A stretch of DNA of 11,926 nucleotides from Desulfobacterales bacterium (GCA_030613225.1 JAUWMJ010000040.1:1-11926); one strand, 5' to 3'; shown: positions 1-7,264, counted from the first letter of the stretch. Numbers and translations are program-made. The notes: generated by a model from the letters alone, not told the origin.

Positions 1-612
1 GGGTAAAAATAACGACATGCGATCGTTCAGGGTGAAACCGGCGTGATGCACCGTAGCCCAGATGTTGGAAACGATATTCCCGTGGGTCAGGGTGGCCCCC
101 TTCGGAAATCCGGTGGTTCCTGATGTGTAAAGGATCGCCGCTGTATCCTCAGAATTCATATCCGCCGTTCGGAGTTCGTCGGTACCACCACTGAGCCAGC
201 TTTCCAGTGAAGGGTTTCCGTGACCCTCACCTTCACAGACCAGCACATTTGCCAATGCAGGGTATTCATCCCGCCGAACATTCGGCAGAAGATCTTCAAC
301 CGTGAAGAGCAGGACCGACCCGGAGTCGTTGACCAGATATTTCAGCTCTTCGGATTTGAGCATGGTATTGACCGAGACGGCAATGGCACCGATCTTGAGT
401 GCGGCGAGGTAGCAAACGGCAAACTCCGGAATATTGGGCAGATAAAGGGCCACACGATCCCCTTTTTCTACACCTTGGGCTTTCAGGGCGTTCGCCAATT
501 GATTTGCCCTGCGGTTCAGTTCGCTGTACGTGATCTGCCGACCTTCAAAGATAATGGCCACCTTATCCGGAAAAAATTTTACCGCTCTTTCTACACTCTG
601 GGTCACATTCAT
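1..612 (-). CDS. AMP-forming acyl-CoA synthetase/ligase, N-terminal 204 residues (runs off left edge)
   Basis: This is an ANL-superfamily adenylating enzyme that activates a carboxylic acid with ATP and then transfers it to CoA; a fatty or other acyl-CoA ligase is most likely. The start ATG (612-610) follows an AGGAGG Shine-Dalgarno with ideal spacing. The fragment begins MNVTQSVERAVKFFPDKVAI and has the usual early motif ITYSELNRRANQLANAL at 27-43. The diagnostic ATP/AMP-binding P-loop, YTSGTTGFPKGATLTHGN, is at residues 162-179. The reading frame is open to base 1, so about two thirds of a typical 500-550 residue enzyme, including the A8 hinge and C-terminal lid, lies outside. Substrate cannot be told from the N-terminal half. 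It has no evident link to the nitrogen genes, being separated from them by repeats and a DUF1640-type gene. Confidence 0.9.
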   Translation of the reverse strand, partial: MNVTQSVERAVKFFPDKVAIIFEGRQITYSELNRRANQLANALKAQGVEKGDRVALYLPNIPEFAVCYLAALKIGAIAVSVNTMLKSEELKYLVNDSGSVLLFTVEDLLPNVRRDEYPALANVLVCEGEGHGNPSLESWLSGGTDELRTADMNSEDTAAILYTSGTTGFPKGATLTHGNIVSNIWATVHHAGFTLNDRMSLFLP

Positions 613-948
613 GCGAACCTCCTTTCAGGTATATTGATACCAAACCCGGACAAGCCGGAACCAAAGATGAAAATATCATTGGCATTAACGTTTGAGCCAT
701 AGAGGGCAAGATACTCGATTCTGGATGCTCGATGCCGGATTAAATAAGGAACATCCTTTAATATCCAGTATTCAACAAAGCCAGTTGGAGCGAAGCGTAA
801 ATCCCGCTGTAAGCGGGATATCCAGCATCATATACTCAGAGGCTTCACAAGGCGCAATAGAAATATTTTGCCACAAAAAGCACAAAATTTACAAATAAGA
901 AACTAATATAACAACTGCGTGAAATCAAGGATAAATTATGGGTAAGCG

Positions 949-966
949 TGACTACTCACGTAGTCA
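949..966. repeat. 7-bp perfect inverted repeat, 4-base loop
   Basis: TGACTAC (949-955) and GTAGTCA (960-966) pair perfectly around TCAC. It is followed within 25 bp by the direct repeat CTGAAGCT. It could be the end of a decayed mobile element; there is no T-run on either side that would make it an intrinsic terminator. Confidence 0.4.
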
Positions 967-1243
967 GGCTGAAGCTGTTTAACCTGAAGCTTGCATCCTC
1001 TGGCATGGCTGAAGGGGTCAGACTGTAAATTCAAATGGAGGGCTATTCAAGGCGAACGGATAAATTCAATTGGCGTCCAGCCATAAATAGCATCTTTTGA
1101 CCAAAAATGGCGTTCTCAGAATTTTTAAAAGCCAATTGAAAATACTTACTACAGACCTCGTTATTAACCTTACAAAAATGACCGGAGCCCTTGATATACC
1201 ATGGAATCGCAAAATAATTTGACACCAGGTCGGTCTGGGTTAT

Positions 1244-1286
1244 AAGGTTTACCCGCCTTTGGCGGCGCCATAGGCGGGTAAACCTT
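1244..1286. repeat. 14-bp perfect inverted repeat with GC-rich loop
   Basis: The arm AAGGTTTACCCGCC (1244-1257) is perfectly complementary to GGCGGGTAAACCTT (1273-1286). The 15-base loop itself contains a smaller TGGCG/CGCCA palindrome (1260-1270). On the plus strand the right arm runs into TTTT (1285-1288), so a terminator is possible, but no gene ends upstream on that strand. It resembles dispersed palindromic repeats rather than a regulatory site. Confidence 0.6.
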
Positions 1287-1398
1287 TTAACCAAAATGCC
1301 CGGCTGGAAACTTAAGCTTTCTGTCCAAAATATTACGACATAATACGCTATAATTTACGAGGTCTGTAATATTTCCATTTTCAAGTAATATTCCGTTA

Positions 1399-1427
1399 TT
1401 GTCAAATCCTTTTTAATATTGTAAATT
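1399..1427 (+). promoter_or_regulatory. Possible sigma-70 promoter of the DUF1640-type gene
   Basis: TTGTCA (1399-1404) and TAAATT (1422-1427) are separated by 17 bp, which would place transcription start about 20 bp before the ATG at 1454. Both hexamers are imperfect and the region is very AT-rich, so chance matches are easy. Confidence 0.3.
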
Positions 1428-1453
1428 ACAGTATCATAGAGGAATCAGACAAT

Positions 1454-1687
1454 ATGCAAGCCATTATAACATTTGATACATTAGCCTATGCTAAAAAATT
1501 AAAAGCTGCCGGTTTTACAGAACAGCAGGCGGAAGTTCAAGCCGAAGCGCTAAAGGATATTATCGGAGAACGTCTGGCCACCAAGCAGGATTTGACGGAA
1601 CTTGAAATGCGCCTGAAACACGACCTGACTGTGCGCTTGGGGGGCATGCTGGTAGCCGGCATCGCCATTGTGGCCACCCTGGTTTAA
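1454..1687 (+). CDS. DUF1640-type coiled-coil protein with C-terminal membrane segment (77 aa)
   Basis: The family (DUF1640, related to the CCDC90/MCU-regulator fold) consists of small proteins of unknown role: a conserved N-terminal motif, a coiled coil and one C-terminal transmembrane helix. Here the N-terminus shows FDTLAYAKKLKAAGFTEQQAE (residues 7-27), the central part LATKQDLTELEMRLKHDL (41-58) has coiled-coil character, and LGGMLVAGIAIVATLV (62-77) is the hydrophobic tail. A GAGGAA Shine-Dalgarno precedes the ATG. The frame ends in TAA directly before CTT CTG TAA; family members commonly end VKLL, so the lysine codon may have mutated to a stop, trimming three residues (see findings). 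It stands alone between repeat-rich spacers. Function unknown. Confidence 0.75.
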   Translation: MQAIITFDTLAYAKKLKAAGFTEQQAEVQAEALKDIIGERLATKQDLTELEMRLKHDLTVRLGGMLVAGIAIVATLV

Positions 1688-1816
1688 CTTCTGTAATCTT
1701 GTATTTAAATTCCTTTTTCCTATCTTCGGAGTCTCGCAAGCTCGCTTACCTGGTTCAATCATAGATGAATCATAGTTTCGAAATAAGCCAGGACGCTTCT
1801 GCCTTGTCGCTTCTCT

Positions 1817-1880
1817 CCCGTCTTCGCCTTTGGCTACGCCGAGGCAGGCCCGTCTTCGCCTTCGACTACGCCGTGGCAAG
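1817..1880. repeat. 32-bp imperfect tandem repeat, two copies
   Basis: Two adjacent 32-bp units (1817-1848 and 1849-1880) both begin CCCGTCTTCGCCTT and continue with GGCTACGCCGAGGCA versus GACTACGCCGTGGCA. Each unit contains a GC-rich near-palindrome (GCC...GGC). The repeat lies in the 296-bp spacer (1688-1983) between two convergent genes. It looks like part of a dispersed GC-rich repeat; no coding function is seen. Confidence 0.6.
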
Positions 1881-1983
1881 CCGGGTTCGTGGTTCAAGGT
1901 TCACGGTTGAATTCCATTCACTATTGACAATTAGAATTATGAGAGGATAAAAATCTTCAGGGTGATTTATGGACCAATCTGTC

Positions 1984-3402
1984 TTATAGCGCTTCTATTA
2001 ATCGCGTTACTGTGTTCTTAGCATCACCGAAAAGCTTAATGGTTTTCGGCATATCATAGAGGGGGTTTCCAACACCGGAATAACCGGGCTTCTCATCCAG
2101 ATTGCACACAACCACGGTTCCGGCTTCATGGGCCAACAAAACAGGCATGCCCGATATCGGTGTGTCCGTTGAATCAATGGCCGCCGGATTTACGACATCG
2201 CAGGCACCAACGACAATAACCAAATCGGTTTCTTTTAATTTGGAATTGATATCATCCAGCTCGACCAATTTGTCATAGTCCACATCAGCTTCCGCAAGTA
2301 GAACATTCATATGCCCGGGCATTCGGCCGGCCACCGGATGGATGGCAAACTTGACATCTTTGTCCATATTTTCGAGTCTGCCGGCCATTTCCACTACTTT
2401 AAACTGGGCCTTGGCCAAAGCCATACCGTAGCCGGGTATGATGACTATCCTTTGGGAATTTTTCAGCGCCGTGACCGCCCTTGAGATTCCATCTTCCTCT
2501 TTGGGGTTTTCAGGTGCATCCAATGTTTCAGGAGATTTTTCTTTGTCAGATTCAGGCGGCATTTGTTTCAAGGAGCTTGCAACCTTCTGCTGAATTCCAA
2601 CAAAGATATTAATCAGACTCCTGTTCATGGCCTTGCACATGATATGAGTCAGAATTGATCCCGATGCAGCTACTGCAGCACCACACGCAACAAGAAGCCT
2701 GTTCTGGATGAGAACGCCGCAAAAGGCCGCAGCAAAGCCCGCAGTGGCGTTCAAGAAAGAGATAAGTACAGGCATGTCGGCACCACCAATCCGAATGGAA
2801 AATATGATTCCGAGAAGAATCGAAAGTCCTAATAGAAATGTCAGAAGATAAACGTTGCCCCGGCTTTCGTACCCGCCGGTGATTATGGCCAAAGCGAATA
2901 TGACTAAAAAAAGCCCCAACAGGAGCAAAGAATGCCGGGGTAAAACTGTCGGCTTCTGATTTAGTTTATTTGCAAGTTTCCCACTTGCAATCATGCTTCC
3001 ACTAAACGTAGCCGCGCCGATAACCAGGCCTAAAAACCCAGATATCTTGCCAAGAGTCGGCAAATATGCGGATGATACTCTCGTCAACTCAACAAAAGAG
3101 ATCAAAAAAACAGCAACACCCCCTGCGCCATGCTGAAATGCTACCATGGCAGGGATTTGTATCATATCCACCATTATTGCTACGATCCATCCTGCGGTTA
3201 ATCCGATAACCATGGCAACGACTACAAAGCCTGGGTCTATAATGTCATTCCTGTACAGCACTAACAGGCAGGCGGTCAGAATGGCAAAAGCGGCGGTAAG
3301 GTTTCCTGTTCGGGCTCCTTTTGGATTGCGGAACTTATAGAATCCAACAAAAAAAAGTGTAATAACAGATAGATCAATCAGTAAGTGTAGCCAGTTACTC
3401 AT
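1984..3402 (-). CDS. pntB: Proton-translocating NAD(P) transhydrogenase, beta subunit (472 aa)
   Basis: This membrane subunit couples hydride transfer between NAD(H) and NADP(H) to proton movement. The first 265 residues are strongly hydrophobic with about eight or nine predicted helices. His91 sits in the AFQHGAGG motif at the same number as the key proton-channel His of the E. coli enzyme, and GGADMPVLISFLNATAG (206-222) carries the conserved Asn. A charged, proline-rich linker (about 278-306) leads to the soluble domain III: GYGMALAKAQ (324-333), HPVAGRMPGHMN (355-366), GACDVVNPAA (399-408) and LFGDAK. The usual Lys-Arg-Ser contact for the NADP 2'-phosphate, just before the GY(A/S)GV motif, is Asn-Leu-Asp here (434-436), which is unusual. 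The gene starts 25 bp after pntAB and is last in the cluster. Confidence 0.95.
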   Translation of the reverse strand: MSNWLHLLIDLSVITLFFVGFYKFRNPKGARTGNLTAAFAILTACLLVLYRNDIIDPGFVVVAMVIGLTAGWIVAIMVDMIQIPAMVAFQHGAGGVAVFLISFVELTRVSSAYLPTLGKISGFLGLVIGAATFSGSMIASGKLANKLNQKPTVLPRHSLLLLGLFLVIFALAIITGGYESRGNVYLLTFLLGLSILLGIIFSIRIGGADMPVLISFLNATAGFAAAFCGVLIQNRLLVACGAAVAASGSILTHIMCKAMNRSLINIFVGIQQKVASSLKQMPPESDKEKSPETLDAPENPKEEDGISRAVTALKNSQRIVIIPGYGMALAKAQFKVVEMAGRLENMDKDVKFAIHPVAGRMPGHMNVLLAEADVDYDKLVELDDINSKLKETDLVIVVGACDVVNPAAIDSTDTPISGMPVLLAHEAGTVVVCNLDEKPGYSGVGNPLYDMPKTIKLFGDAKNTVTRLIEAL

Positions 3403-3427
3403 AAGTTTCTTATCTCCACGATAAGGT

Positions 3428-3718
3428 TCACTCCATACCTGAGTTCTTCTTAAACAGTTTTAGCATACGGTCGGTAATTACAAATCCCCCCACCACATTG
3501 AAAGTTGCCATTGCAATAGCGATTACGCCAATTATTTTCTCGAAAGGAGTTGTTTCAACAGAAAATAGAAGGAGTGCTCCCAGTATGGTAACTGCCGAAA
3601 TAGCATTGGTCATCGACATTAAAGGCGTATGCAATAGTTGAGGTACTTTGGATATAAAGAGGTACCCAATTAAGAAAGAAAAAAAGAATACAAACAGCAT
3701 TATTATCAGCTCAGTCAT
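3428..3718 (-). CDS. pntAB: NAD(P) transhydrogenase alpha-2 subunit, membrane part of PntA (96 aa)
   Basis: This is the small membrane subunit found when PntA is split in two, as in Rhodospirillum rubrum; with PntB it forms the proton channel. Three hydrophobic helices are evident (about residues 3-22, 36-53 and 58-80), with the family motif LHTPLMSMTNAISAV (29-43) and FNVVGGFVITDRML (67-80). I chose the ATG at 3718 because AGGAGG lies about 10 bp upstream; an in-frame start at 3763 would add 15 polar residues (ENKICSRGTGGWIN) with no counterpart in the family and would overlap the end of pntAA. The gene lies 49 bp after pntAA and 25 bp before pntB. Confidence 0.93.
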   Translation of the reverse strand: MTELIIMLFVFFFSFLIGYLFISKVPQLLHTPLMSMTNAISAVTILGALLLFSVETTPFEKIIGVIAIAMATFNVVGGFVITDRMLKLFKKNSGME

Positions 3719-3767
3719 ATTTATCCAACCTCCTGTCCCCCTGGAGCAAATTTTATTTTCCAATTAC

Positions 3768-4928
3768 TCACAGATCTTCCATAGCTTTGATGGCGCCTTG
3801 GAAAAGGATCTTCCCCTTATAAGTAACAAGGGATTGGTTTACGATATCATCATCCAGATCAAACGTATCCAGTCCTTTCTTGAAGAGATTTTCTACGTAA
3901 TAGTACATGTTATTTGCATAAAGCCAGCTTGAGTGAACCGGCATTCTTCCTGGTATATTTTGTATTCCACAAACGTATACTCCATTTTTCTGAGCAAATT
4001 GCCCGGGTTCCGTGACTGCACAATTTCCGCCCTGATCAATAGAGATATCCATAATCACAGAACCTTGCTTCATTTTAGAAATCATTTCTTCGGTAATCAG
4101 TATAGGGGCGACTTCACCCGGCACCAGAGCGCTTAGAATTACGACATCTGCATCCTCCACGTAAGGTCCCAGAATTTTTTGCTCTATTTCCAGCCACTCG
4201 GCTTCTAACGCTTTTGCGTAGCCGCCTTCACCGATGACTAGTTCCTGAGGAATATCAAATTCAGCCACCTTGGCACCAAGGCTCTCAGCCTCCTCACATG
4301 CTTCTTTACGAATGTCCATGGCCTTAACAATTCCACCGAGTCTTTTGGCTGTAGCGATAGCCTGAAGCCCGACAACACCTGCGCCAACTATTAAAAACCG
4401 GGCCGGTTTTACCGTACCGATGGCCGTCCCGATCATCGGAACAAACTTCGCCATTTTATTGGCAGCAATCAACACAGATTTATACCCTGTAACTGTGCTC
4501 ATTGAAGATAATGCATCCATTCTCTGTGCGCGGGAGATGCGCGGGATGCCGTCCATAGTAAAAGCGATGATATTCTTATCCCGCAACATTTTAATCATAT
4601 CATGATTCCCGGGAGCTGCGGGGTGTAGGAAAGTGATTAGGGTACTATCACTGCGCATCATGTCTACTTCGTGTTTGCCAACTGTTTCATTGAACACCGG
4701 TTGCTTTACTTTCAGAATAACATCCGACTGAGCAAAAAGTTTTTCCGTGTCAGAAATAATGCTTGCACCTGAATTCTCGTATTCTTCATCGCTTCTCCAA
4801 ACACCTTCACCAGCCGACGATTCGACCGCTACACTAAATCCCATTTTAATATATTTTTGCACCGTGTCCGGCGTAGCAGCTACTCTTTTTTCTTCAGATA
4901 AAATTTCTTTTGGTATTCCGATTAACAT
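3768..4928 (-). CDS. pntAA: NAD(P) transhydrogenase alpha-1 subunit, NAD(H)-binding domain I (386 aa)
   Basis: This peripheral cytoplasmic subunit binds NAD(H) and exchanges hydride with domain III of PntB. It belongs to the alanine dehydrogenase/PNT family: MLIGIPKEILSEEKRVAATP at the start, the PRISRAQRMDALSS loop that contacts nucleotide, and the Rossmann motif VGAGVVGLQA followed by MDIR, where the acidic residue is typical for NAD(H) rather than NADP(H). Alanine dehydrogenase is the main alternative, but the C-terminal half (EVAPILITEEM, DISIDQGGNCAVTEPG) and direct linkage to pntAB and pntB settle it as transhydrogenase. A very good Shine-Dalgarno (AAGGAGGAG) precedes the ATG. Length is normal for the separate alpha-1 form. 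Confidence 0.94.
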   Translation of the reverse strand: MLIGIPKEILSEEKRVAATPDTVQKYIKMGFSVAVESSAGEGVWRSDEEYENSGASIISDTEKLFAQSDVILKVKQPVFNETVGKHEVDMMRSDSTLITFLHPAAPGNHDMIKMLRDKNIIAFTMDGIPRISRAQRMDALSSMSTVTGYKSVLIAANKMAKFVPMIGTAIGTVKPARFLIVGAGVVGLQAIATAKRLGGIVKAMDIRKEACEEAESLGAKVAEFDIPQELVIGEGGYAKALEAEWLEIEQKILGPYVEDADVVILSALVPGEVAPILITEEMISKMKQGSVIMDISIDQGGNCAVTEPGQFAQKNGVYVCGIQNIPGRMPVHSSWLYANNMYYYVENLFKKGLDTFDLDDDIVNQSLVTYKGKILFQGAIKAMEDL

Positions 4929-4987
4929 GATCTCCTCCTTAATAGATTGACTCTGTGGGCATCAACGGTTTGATCCTCTGTTTTACC

Positions 4988-5413
4988 CTACCTGTTGGCG
5001 AAGTTTTGATAGGATCTCCTGATAGCCTCATGGAAAACCGGAGGGTGCGGAGATACAAGAAGCGCCTTAATTTTTTTATTAACATCGCTCTTGTCAATTC
5101 GATTACTTTCTTTGTTGTATTTACAGTTGTTCATTAAACTCGCCAATGCATCGACTGCAAGTATTCGTGCGTCATAATAAACATTTTCGTCCATGACTAT
5201 ATTGAACACTTCCGTCAACAGGTCATCGGATGGATGAGTTATATCTTTGACATAGTTCAACACTGCTTCCCGAAGTCTCCAGTTATCTCGGTACCTCAAT
5301 ATGCGTGCAAGACCTGGTTGATGTCCATTCAATTTCTTTGATTGTTTTAATTGGTTGAGTTTATCCATAGCTTGACCCCAATCCATTAAATTGCCGAAAA
5401 TGTCCGAACTCAT
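4988..5413 (-). CDS. Uncharacterised helical (HEAT/ARM-like) protein in the gdhA-pnt cluster (141 aa)
   Basis: I do not recognise a named family. The protein is soluble, without signal peptide or membrane segment, and predicted nearly all helical. Segments such as WRLREAVLNYVKDI (50-63), DARILAVDALASLMNN (81-96) and PPVFHEAIRRSYQNF (124-138) have the spacing and composition of HEAT/ARM-type paired helices, which usually serve as protein-binding scaffolds. It starts 21 bp after gdhA with a strong AAGGAGG site and is followed 59 bp later by pntAA, so it is almost certainly co-transcribed with them. Its position suggests an accessory or regulatory partner of GdhA or the transhydrogenase, which is inference only. 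Confidence 0.8.
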   Translation of the reverse strand: MSSDIFGNLMDWGQAMDKLNQLKQSKKLNGHQPGLARILRYRDNWRLREAVLNYVKDITHPSDDLLTEVFNIVMDENVYYDARILAVDALASLMNNCKYNKESNRIDKSDVNKKIKALLVSPHPPVFHEAIRRSYQNFANR

Positions 5414-5434
5414 TTCAAACCTCCTTAGTTTTTG

Positions 5435-6784
5435 TCAAGTATTGCCCTGATCGAGCATGGCATTTGCCACTTTTATAAACCCCGCAATATTTGCTCCTGC
5501 AAAATAATTTCCTCGGGCGCCATACCTTTCAGCCGCTTGCAGACAGTCCCGGTGAATATCGGTCATTATCTGACGTAATCTTTGATCAACCTCTTCCCGC
5601 GTCCACTTCATTTTGGTGCTGTTTTGGGCCATCTCAAGTCCGGAGCAGGCAACGCCGGCAGCATTTGACGCCTTTCCGGGAGAATAGAGAATTTTGCTCT
5701 CAAGAAGCAGATCCATCGCTTTTTGTGTTGCAGGCATATTGGCGCATTCGGTTACGCACCGGCACCCGTTGCTGATAAGTTCCTTAGCGTCATTTTCATC
5801 CATCTCGTTTTCACATGCACTGGGAAAAGCGATATCACACTTTACACCCCAAGCTCTTTTATCGGGATAAAAATCAACTTTGAATTTTTCTGCATAATCT
5901 TGAACCCTGTCCCGGCCGCTTAACCGCATCTTCAGCATATAGTCAATCTTTTCGCCTTTTACTCCGTCTTTATCATGAATAAAACCATCCGGCCCTGAAA
6001 GCGTTATAATTTTCCCGCCCATTTCAGTCACCTTTGTAGCGACTCCCCAGGCAACGTTTCCAAATCCCGAAACAGTAACAATTTTACCATCAATATTCTC
6101 CTCTCTGGTCTTCAACATCTCTTCCGCAAAATATGTGGCCCCGAATCCGGTTGCTTCCAGTCTCATAAGAGATCCGCCCCAATCCAATCCCTTGCCGGTA
6201 AGCACACCTTCAAAAACGTTTTTCAATCGCTTATATTGGCCGAAAAGATAACCGATTTCCCTTGCACCCACCCCGATATCACCCGCAGGAACGTCTGTGT
6301 TCGGGCCAATATGGTTGTATAAACTGGTCATGAAACTTTGGCAAAAATTTTCGATCTCATTATTTGATCGACCCCTGGGGTTAAAATCACTGCCGCCTTT
6401 TCCGCCTCCCAAAGGCAAGCCTGTCAAAGCATTTTTAAATGTTTGTTCAAACCCTAGAAACTTCAAAATGCTAAGTGTCACTGAGGAATGAAACCTGAGA
6501 CCTCCCTTATACGGGCCAAGTGCACTGTTAAATCCTATCCTATATCCGGTGTTTACCTGAATATTTCCCTTGTCATCTCTCCATGGCACCCTGAAAATAT
6601 AGATTCGTTCAGGTTCAACAATTCTATCTAAAATCTTCTCTTCCCGGTAAACTGGTTCCATCTCTATCAGTGCTCCCAGGGAAAGAAGAACTTCATTAAC
6701 AGCCTGGATAAATTCTTTTTCCCATGAATATTTGCTTTCAACAGCTTTTAAAATTTCGTCACAATAAGAATTTATAAAATACAT
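5435..6784 (-). CDS. gdhA: Glutamate dehydrogenase, NADP-type, hexameric (449 aa)
   Basis: This enzyme reductively aminates 2-oxoglutarate with ammonium, usually with NADPH, to give glutamate. Length matches the small hexameric class (E. coli 447). Key motifs are GPYKGGLRFHSSV (substrate Lys93), PLGGGKGGSDFNP (catalytic Lys129), NTDVPAGDIGVGAREIGY (Asp169), the dinucleotide fold SGFGNVAWGVA (239-249) with LSGPDG after the second strand, consistent with the NADP-type class, and NAAGVACSGLEMAQNS near the C-terminus. The ATG has a GGAG site 7 bp upstream. It lies 77 bp after the Cys-rich gene and 21 bp before the helical-protein gene. Coupling with transhydrogenase downstream suggests an assimilatory role driven by NADPH. 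Cofactor assignment is from family resemblance and is fairly sure. Confidence 0.95.
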   Translation of the reverse strand: MYFINSYCDEILKAVESKYSWEKEFIQAVNEVLLSLGALIEMEPVYREEKILDRIVEPERIYIFRVPWRDDKGNIQVNTGYRIGFNSALGPYKGGLRFHSSVTLSILKFLGFEQTFKNALTGLPLGGGKGGSDFNPRGRSNNEIENFCQSFMTSLYNHIGPNTDVPAGDIGVGAREIGYLFGQYKRLKNVFEGVLTGKGLDWGGSLMRLEATGFGATYFAEEMLKTREENIDGKIVTVSGFGNVAWGVATKVTEMGGKIITLSGPDGFIHDKDGVKGEKIDYMLKMRLSGRDRVQDYAEKFKVDFYPDKRAWGVKCDIAFPSACENEMDENDAKELISNGCRCVTECANMPATQKAMDLLLESKILYSPGKASNAAGVACSGLEMAQNSTKMKWTREEVDQRLRQIMTDIHRDCLQAAERYGARGNYFAGANIAGFIKVANAMLDQGNT

Positions 6785-6861
6785 AATATCTCCATTCTAA
6801 AAAGGAATTAAATTTTTCTGGAATAATAATCTCCTTAAAGCGCTGGTATGTCTTGGTGAGA

Positions 6862-7170
6862 CTAAATATACTCTTCACAATGCCATATACCCCCGGTCGG
6901 AGACGGCAGCATACATGTTTTTCGGTTATCGCAGTTAATGCATAGACCCATAGTTCTTCCAGGTGTTAAATCATTATTATAGTTCGGGTTATTAAAAGGG
7001 TTTTGTTTCTTTATGTTAACAGAATCGTTTTTCATACCGGGCACAAAGTCGTCAAATTCTTCGCAATTCCAAATCACTCTGTCCGCACGTAAACTATTCT
7101 GAAATGACAAGCATTCAGGGCGATTATTGCAGGTAACACAAATTCCCAAATTTTGAGCGCTTTTATACAT
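6862..7170 (-). CDS. Small protein with two tandem four-cysteine modules (102 aa)
   Basis: Function is unknown. The protein is an internal duplication: residues 9-39 and 75-101 share the pattern G-[IL]-C-x2-C-x-N-R-x2-C, then 11 to 15 residues, then W-x-C-E-E-[FY]. Cysteines are 11, 14, 20 and 36, and 77, 80, 86 and 98. The Asn-rich linker (47-67) looks flexible. Four cysteines per module suggest a bound zinc ion or Fe-S centre, or a redox switch; nothing here decides between them. The start is supported by a GGGAGAAGG site just upstream. It is the first gene after the sigma-54 promoter at 7265-7280 and 77 bp before gdhA, so it probably belongs to that regulon. Confidence 0.85.
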   Translation of the reverse strand: MYKSAQNLGICVTCNNRPECLSFQNSLRADRVIWNCEEFDDFVPGMKNDSVNIKKQNPFNNPNYNNDLTPGRTMGLCINCDNRKTCMLPSPTGGIWHCEEYI

Positions 7171-7220
7171 TTTCCTTCTCCCTATAATTAATATTTATAT
7201 CCGGTTTTCTTCTCCTTGTT

Positions 7221-7243
7221 GTTAATCCGGGTGGTTAATCCGG
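7221..7243 (-). repeat. 10-bp direct repeat in the leader just after the predicted sigma-54 start site
   Basis: CCGGATTAAC (minus strand) occurs at 7243-7234 and again at 7230-7221, period 13 bp, about +11 to +34 from the predicted transcription start at 7254. CCGG is self-complementary, so the two copies can also form a short stem, and a third CCGGAT lies at about 7204-7199. It could be a protein-binding site or a weak leader structure. Confidence 0.45.
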
Positions 7244-7264
7244 CTCACATCTACTTTGCGATAG

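Larger units (their letters stand above)
613..1453. other. Non-coding stretch with palindromes and possible mobile-element debris
   Basis: About 840 bp separate the acyl-CoA synthetase start from the DUF1640-type gene. I see no credible gene; open frames here lack Shine-Dalgarno sites or use TTG starts. It contains a short near-repeat (GGATGCTCGATGCCGGAT region, 722-741), a perfect 8-bp stem with 3-base loop at 801-819, a 7-bp palindrome at 949-966, an 8-bp direct repeat CTGAAGCT at 969-976 and 984-991, and a large 14-bp palindrome at 1244-1286. The mix looks like accumulated interspersed repeats or decayed insertion-element ends, but no transposase fragment is recognisable. Confidence 0.5.

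Noticed and set aside
220..702. Open frame of 160 codons on the plus strand
   Set aside because: It is antisense to the acyl-CoA synthetase, whose AMP-binding motif and Shine-Dalgarno are unmistakable on the minus strand.
692..898. Plus-strand frame of 68 codons
   Set aside because: No Shine-Dalgarno; the translation runs through the short repeat and hairpin at 801-819 and has no recognisable domain.
1043..1294. Minus-strand frame of 83 codons
   Set aside because: It begins at TTG inside the large palindrome with no ribosome site, and the protein has no family features I can name; possibly a decayed remnant.
7171..7264. Second ANTAR target sought in the leader of the Cys-protein/gdhA cluster
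   Set aside because: No paired A1/G4 hexaloops and no terminator were found there, so antitermination control of that cluster is not supported.
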